NCBI GenBank assembly: GCA_030447685.1
Contig: JAUJOK010000011.1
Span: 1-64,000 of the forward strand
Direction: 5' to 3'
DNA length: 64,000 nt
From: Armatimonadaceae bacterium
GTDB taxonomy: Bacteria > Armatimonadota > Armatimonadia > Armatimonadales > Armatimonadaceae
In this document: one piece after another, positions 63,334 to 64,000 of the stretch
How the letters are laid out: every line of letters begins with the position of its first letter
Position numbering within the stretch: the first letter of the stretch is position 1
Position numbers and translations under genes: made by a program
Notes under the pieces: generated by a model
The model's input: only the letters and a program-made list of their open reading frames with translations
What the model was told of the DNA's origin: nothing
The model's database searches: none

Positions 63334-63373
63334 ACGGAGTTCCTGATAAATATCTCAGGAACCCCGTAATTTT
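63334..63373 (+). terminator. Intrinsic terminator after the aminotransferase
   Basis: Stem ACGGAGTTCCTGA / TCAGGAACCCCGT (one mismatch) with an 8-base loop, followed by AATTTT. It lies 12 bases past the stop codon. Confidence 0.85.
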
Positions 63374-63469
63374 GGTAGCTCAAAACCCCTGCCCGAACTT
63401 CCGATACTAATCTTGACGGCGGCTGCGTGCGGACGCAGACAGCCGATGAATATATCAAGGATAGTATCG

Positions 63470-64000
63470 ATGTCAAAGACACAGAATCTCTCGTGGAATA
63501 TCGCTCCTGCCGGCAAACGGTATATAAGCCTGAAGGGTATCAGCCTGACCCTGCTCGCGGCGGCGGCTTTGGCCGGCTGCGGCGGCGGCGGTGGCGGCTC
63601 CGCTGCGACCCTGCCCGGCACTCCGCCCCCGGTGAACGGCGGCGGCGGCGCTCCTTCCGGTGGAACGGGCCGCTTCGCTCCCAACTACATAGATGAACTG
63701 CAGGAAGTTCTGCACTGGGAAACCCAGGATATTTCCATCTATATCGCGCCGAACAACACGCCGGAAATCACGCAGATGGTGCAGCACGCAGCGAGCCTGT
63801 GGGCGACGGGAGCGGAGCAGCAGATACGCTTCCATCTGACGGATAACGCCGAGCTTGCCGATATTACGCTGCAGATGGTTCCGGCGGGTTCGCTGGGAGC
63901 CACTACCTCGGGCCGCACCAAAGTGGTTTACCACGAGAGCCTGAATCACGCGGGCTGGCAGATGCTGGAAGCGGAGGTGGCGATTGACGCCGGGCTGGAG
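63470..64000 (+). CDS. Secreted lipoprotein, partial; possible metzincin-type protease
   Basis: The gene starts at ATG 63470 with AAGGATAGTATCG and runs off the window. The N-terminus MSKTQNLSWNIAPAGKRYIS is followed by a hydrophobic signal ending in the lipobox ALAGC, with the lipidated Cys at position 37, then a Gly/Pro-rich tether. The domain that follows (VLHWETQDISIYIAPNNTPE, HAASLWATGAEQQIRFHLTD, NAELADITLQMVPAGSLGAT, VAIDAGLE) resembles the start of matrixin/M10-like metalloproteases, where a HExxHxxGxxH motif would be expected beyond the edge. That motif is not visible, so the protease call is tentative. Confidence 0.7.
   Translation, partial: MSKTQNLSWNIAPAGKRYISLKGISLTLLAAAALAGCGGGGGGSAATLPGTPPPVNGGGGAPSGGTGRFAPNYIDELQEVLHWETQDISIYIAPNNTPEITQMVQHAASLWATGAEQQIRFHLTDNAELADITLQMVPAGSLGATTSGRTKVVYHESLNHAGWQMLEAEVAIDAGLE

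Overview
The window is GC-rich bacterial chromosome (GC-poorer patches are noted below) with tightly packed genes, many GTGA/ATGA start-stop overlaps and good Shine-Dalgarno sites. It carries flagellar flhA and flhF, MEP-pathway ispG, queuosine/7-deazaguanine genes, a GDP-heptose sugar cluster, several Gfo/Idh oxidoreductases, a 3-keto-disaccharide hydrolase and an AraC/PhyH pair. This mix looks to me most like a free-living Armatimonadota-type or related non-proteobacterial lineage, but that is an inference from gene content, not a phylogeny. There are no rRNA genes, tRNA genes or CRISPR arrays.

Layout. 1-8 kb: mannonate dehydratase-like enzyme, STAS protein, glycerophosphodiesterase, broken DUF1080 hydrolase, SDR, folE, a tandem-domain QueD, PhyH dioxygenase and divergent AraC regulator. 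8-9 kb: a GC-poor module of two small proteins. 9-14 kb: BMP-type nucleoside ABC importer (lipoprotein, double ATPase, two permeases). 14-18 kb: oligopeptidase B and an ECF sigma factor with a long C-terminal extension. 18-25 kb: ispG and two Gfo/Idh genes, with two accessory modules that are each followed by a second copy of the upstream gene's 3' end. 25-29 kb: BTAD/NB-ARC/TPR regulator. 29-33 kb: gmhB, gmhA, a hydroxyisobutyrate-dehydrogenase relative, hddA and hddC, which together would make GDP-D-glycero-D-manno-heptose. 33-36 kb: an envelope-stress-like operon (DUF3618, holin-like, coiled coil). 36-41 kb: TauE permease, two near-identical receiver proteins, ComEC in two pieces, DciA-like protein. 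41-46 kb: PLP enzyme, MetE-like enzyme, GNAT, queE. 46-50 kb: flhA, flhF, metallophosphatase. 50-54 kb: two polytopic glycosyltransferases. 54-60 kb: an accessory signalling operon of two membrane kinases with helix-hairpin-helix domains, a vWA protein and a PP2C phosphatase (TerY-P-like triad). 60-62 kb: IS-scarred region. 62-64 kb: Lrp regulator, aminotransferase and the start of a lipoprotein.

Two things cut across the window. First, at least five families of GC-rich palindromic repeats sit between genes and also inside coding regions: in frame in a glycosyltransferase loop, in the linker of an ABC ATPase, at the C-termini of FlhA, AraC and QueD, and five codons into the vWA gene. Second, more than a dozen conserved genes show single-base frameshifts, often at homopolymers. 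I read most of these as sequencing or assembly indels, so calls of gene decay here are tentative. The most interesting biology is the kinase/vWA/PP2C locus, the repeated tail-duplication architecture of the accessory modules, and the protein-invading palindromic repeats.
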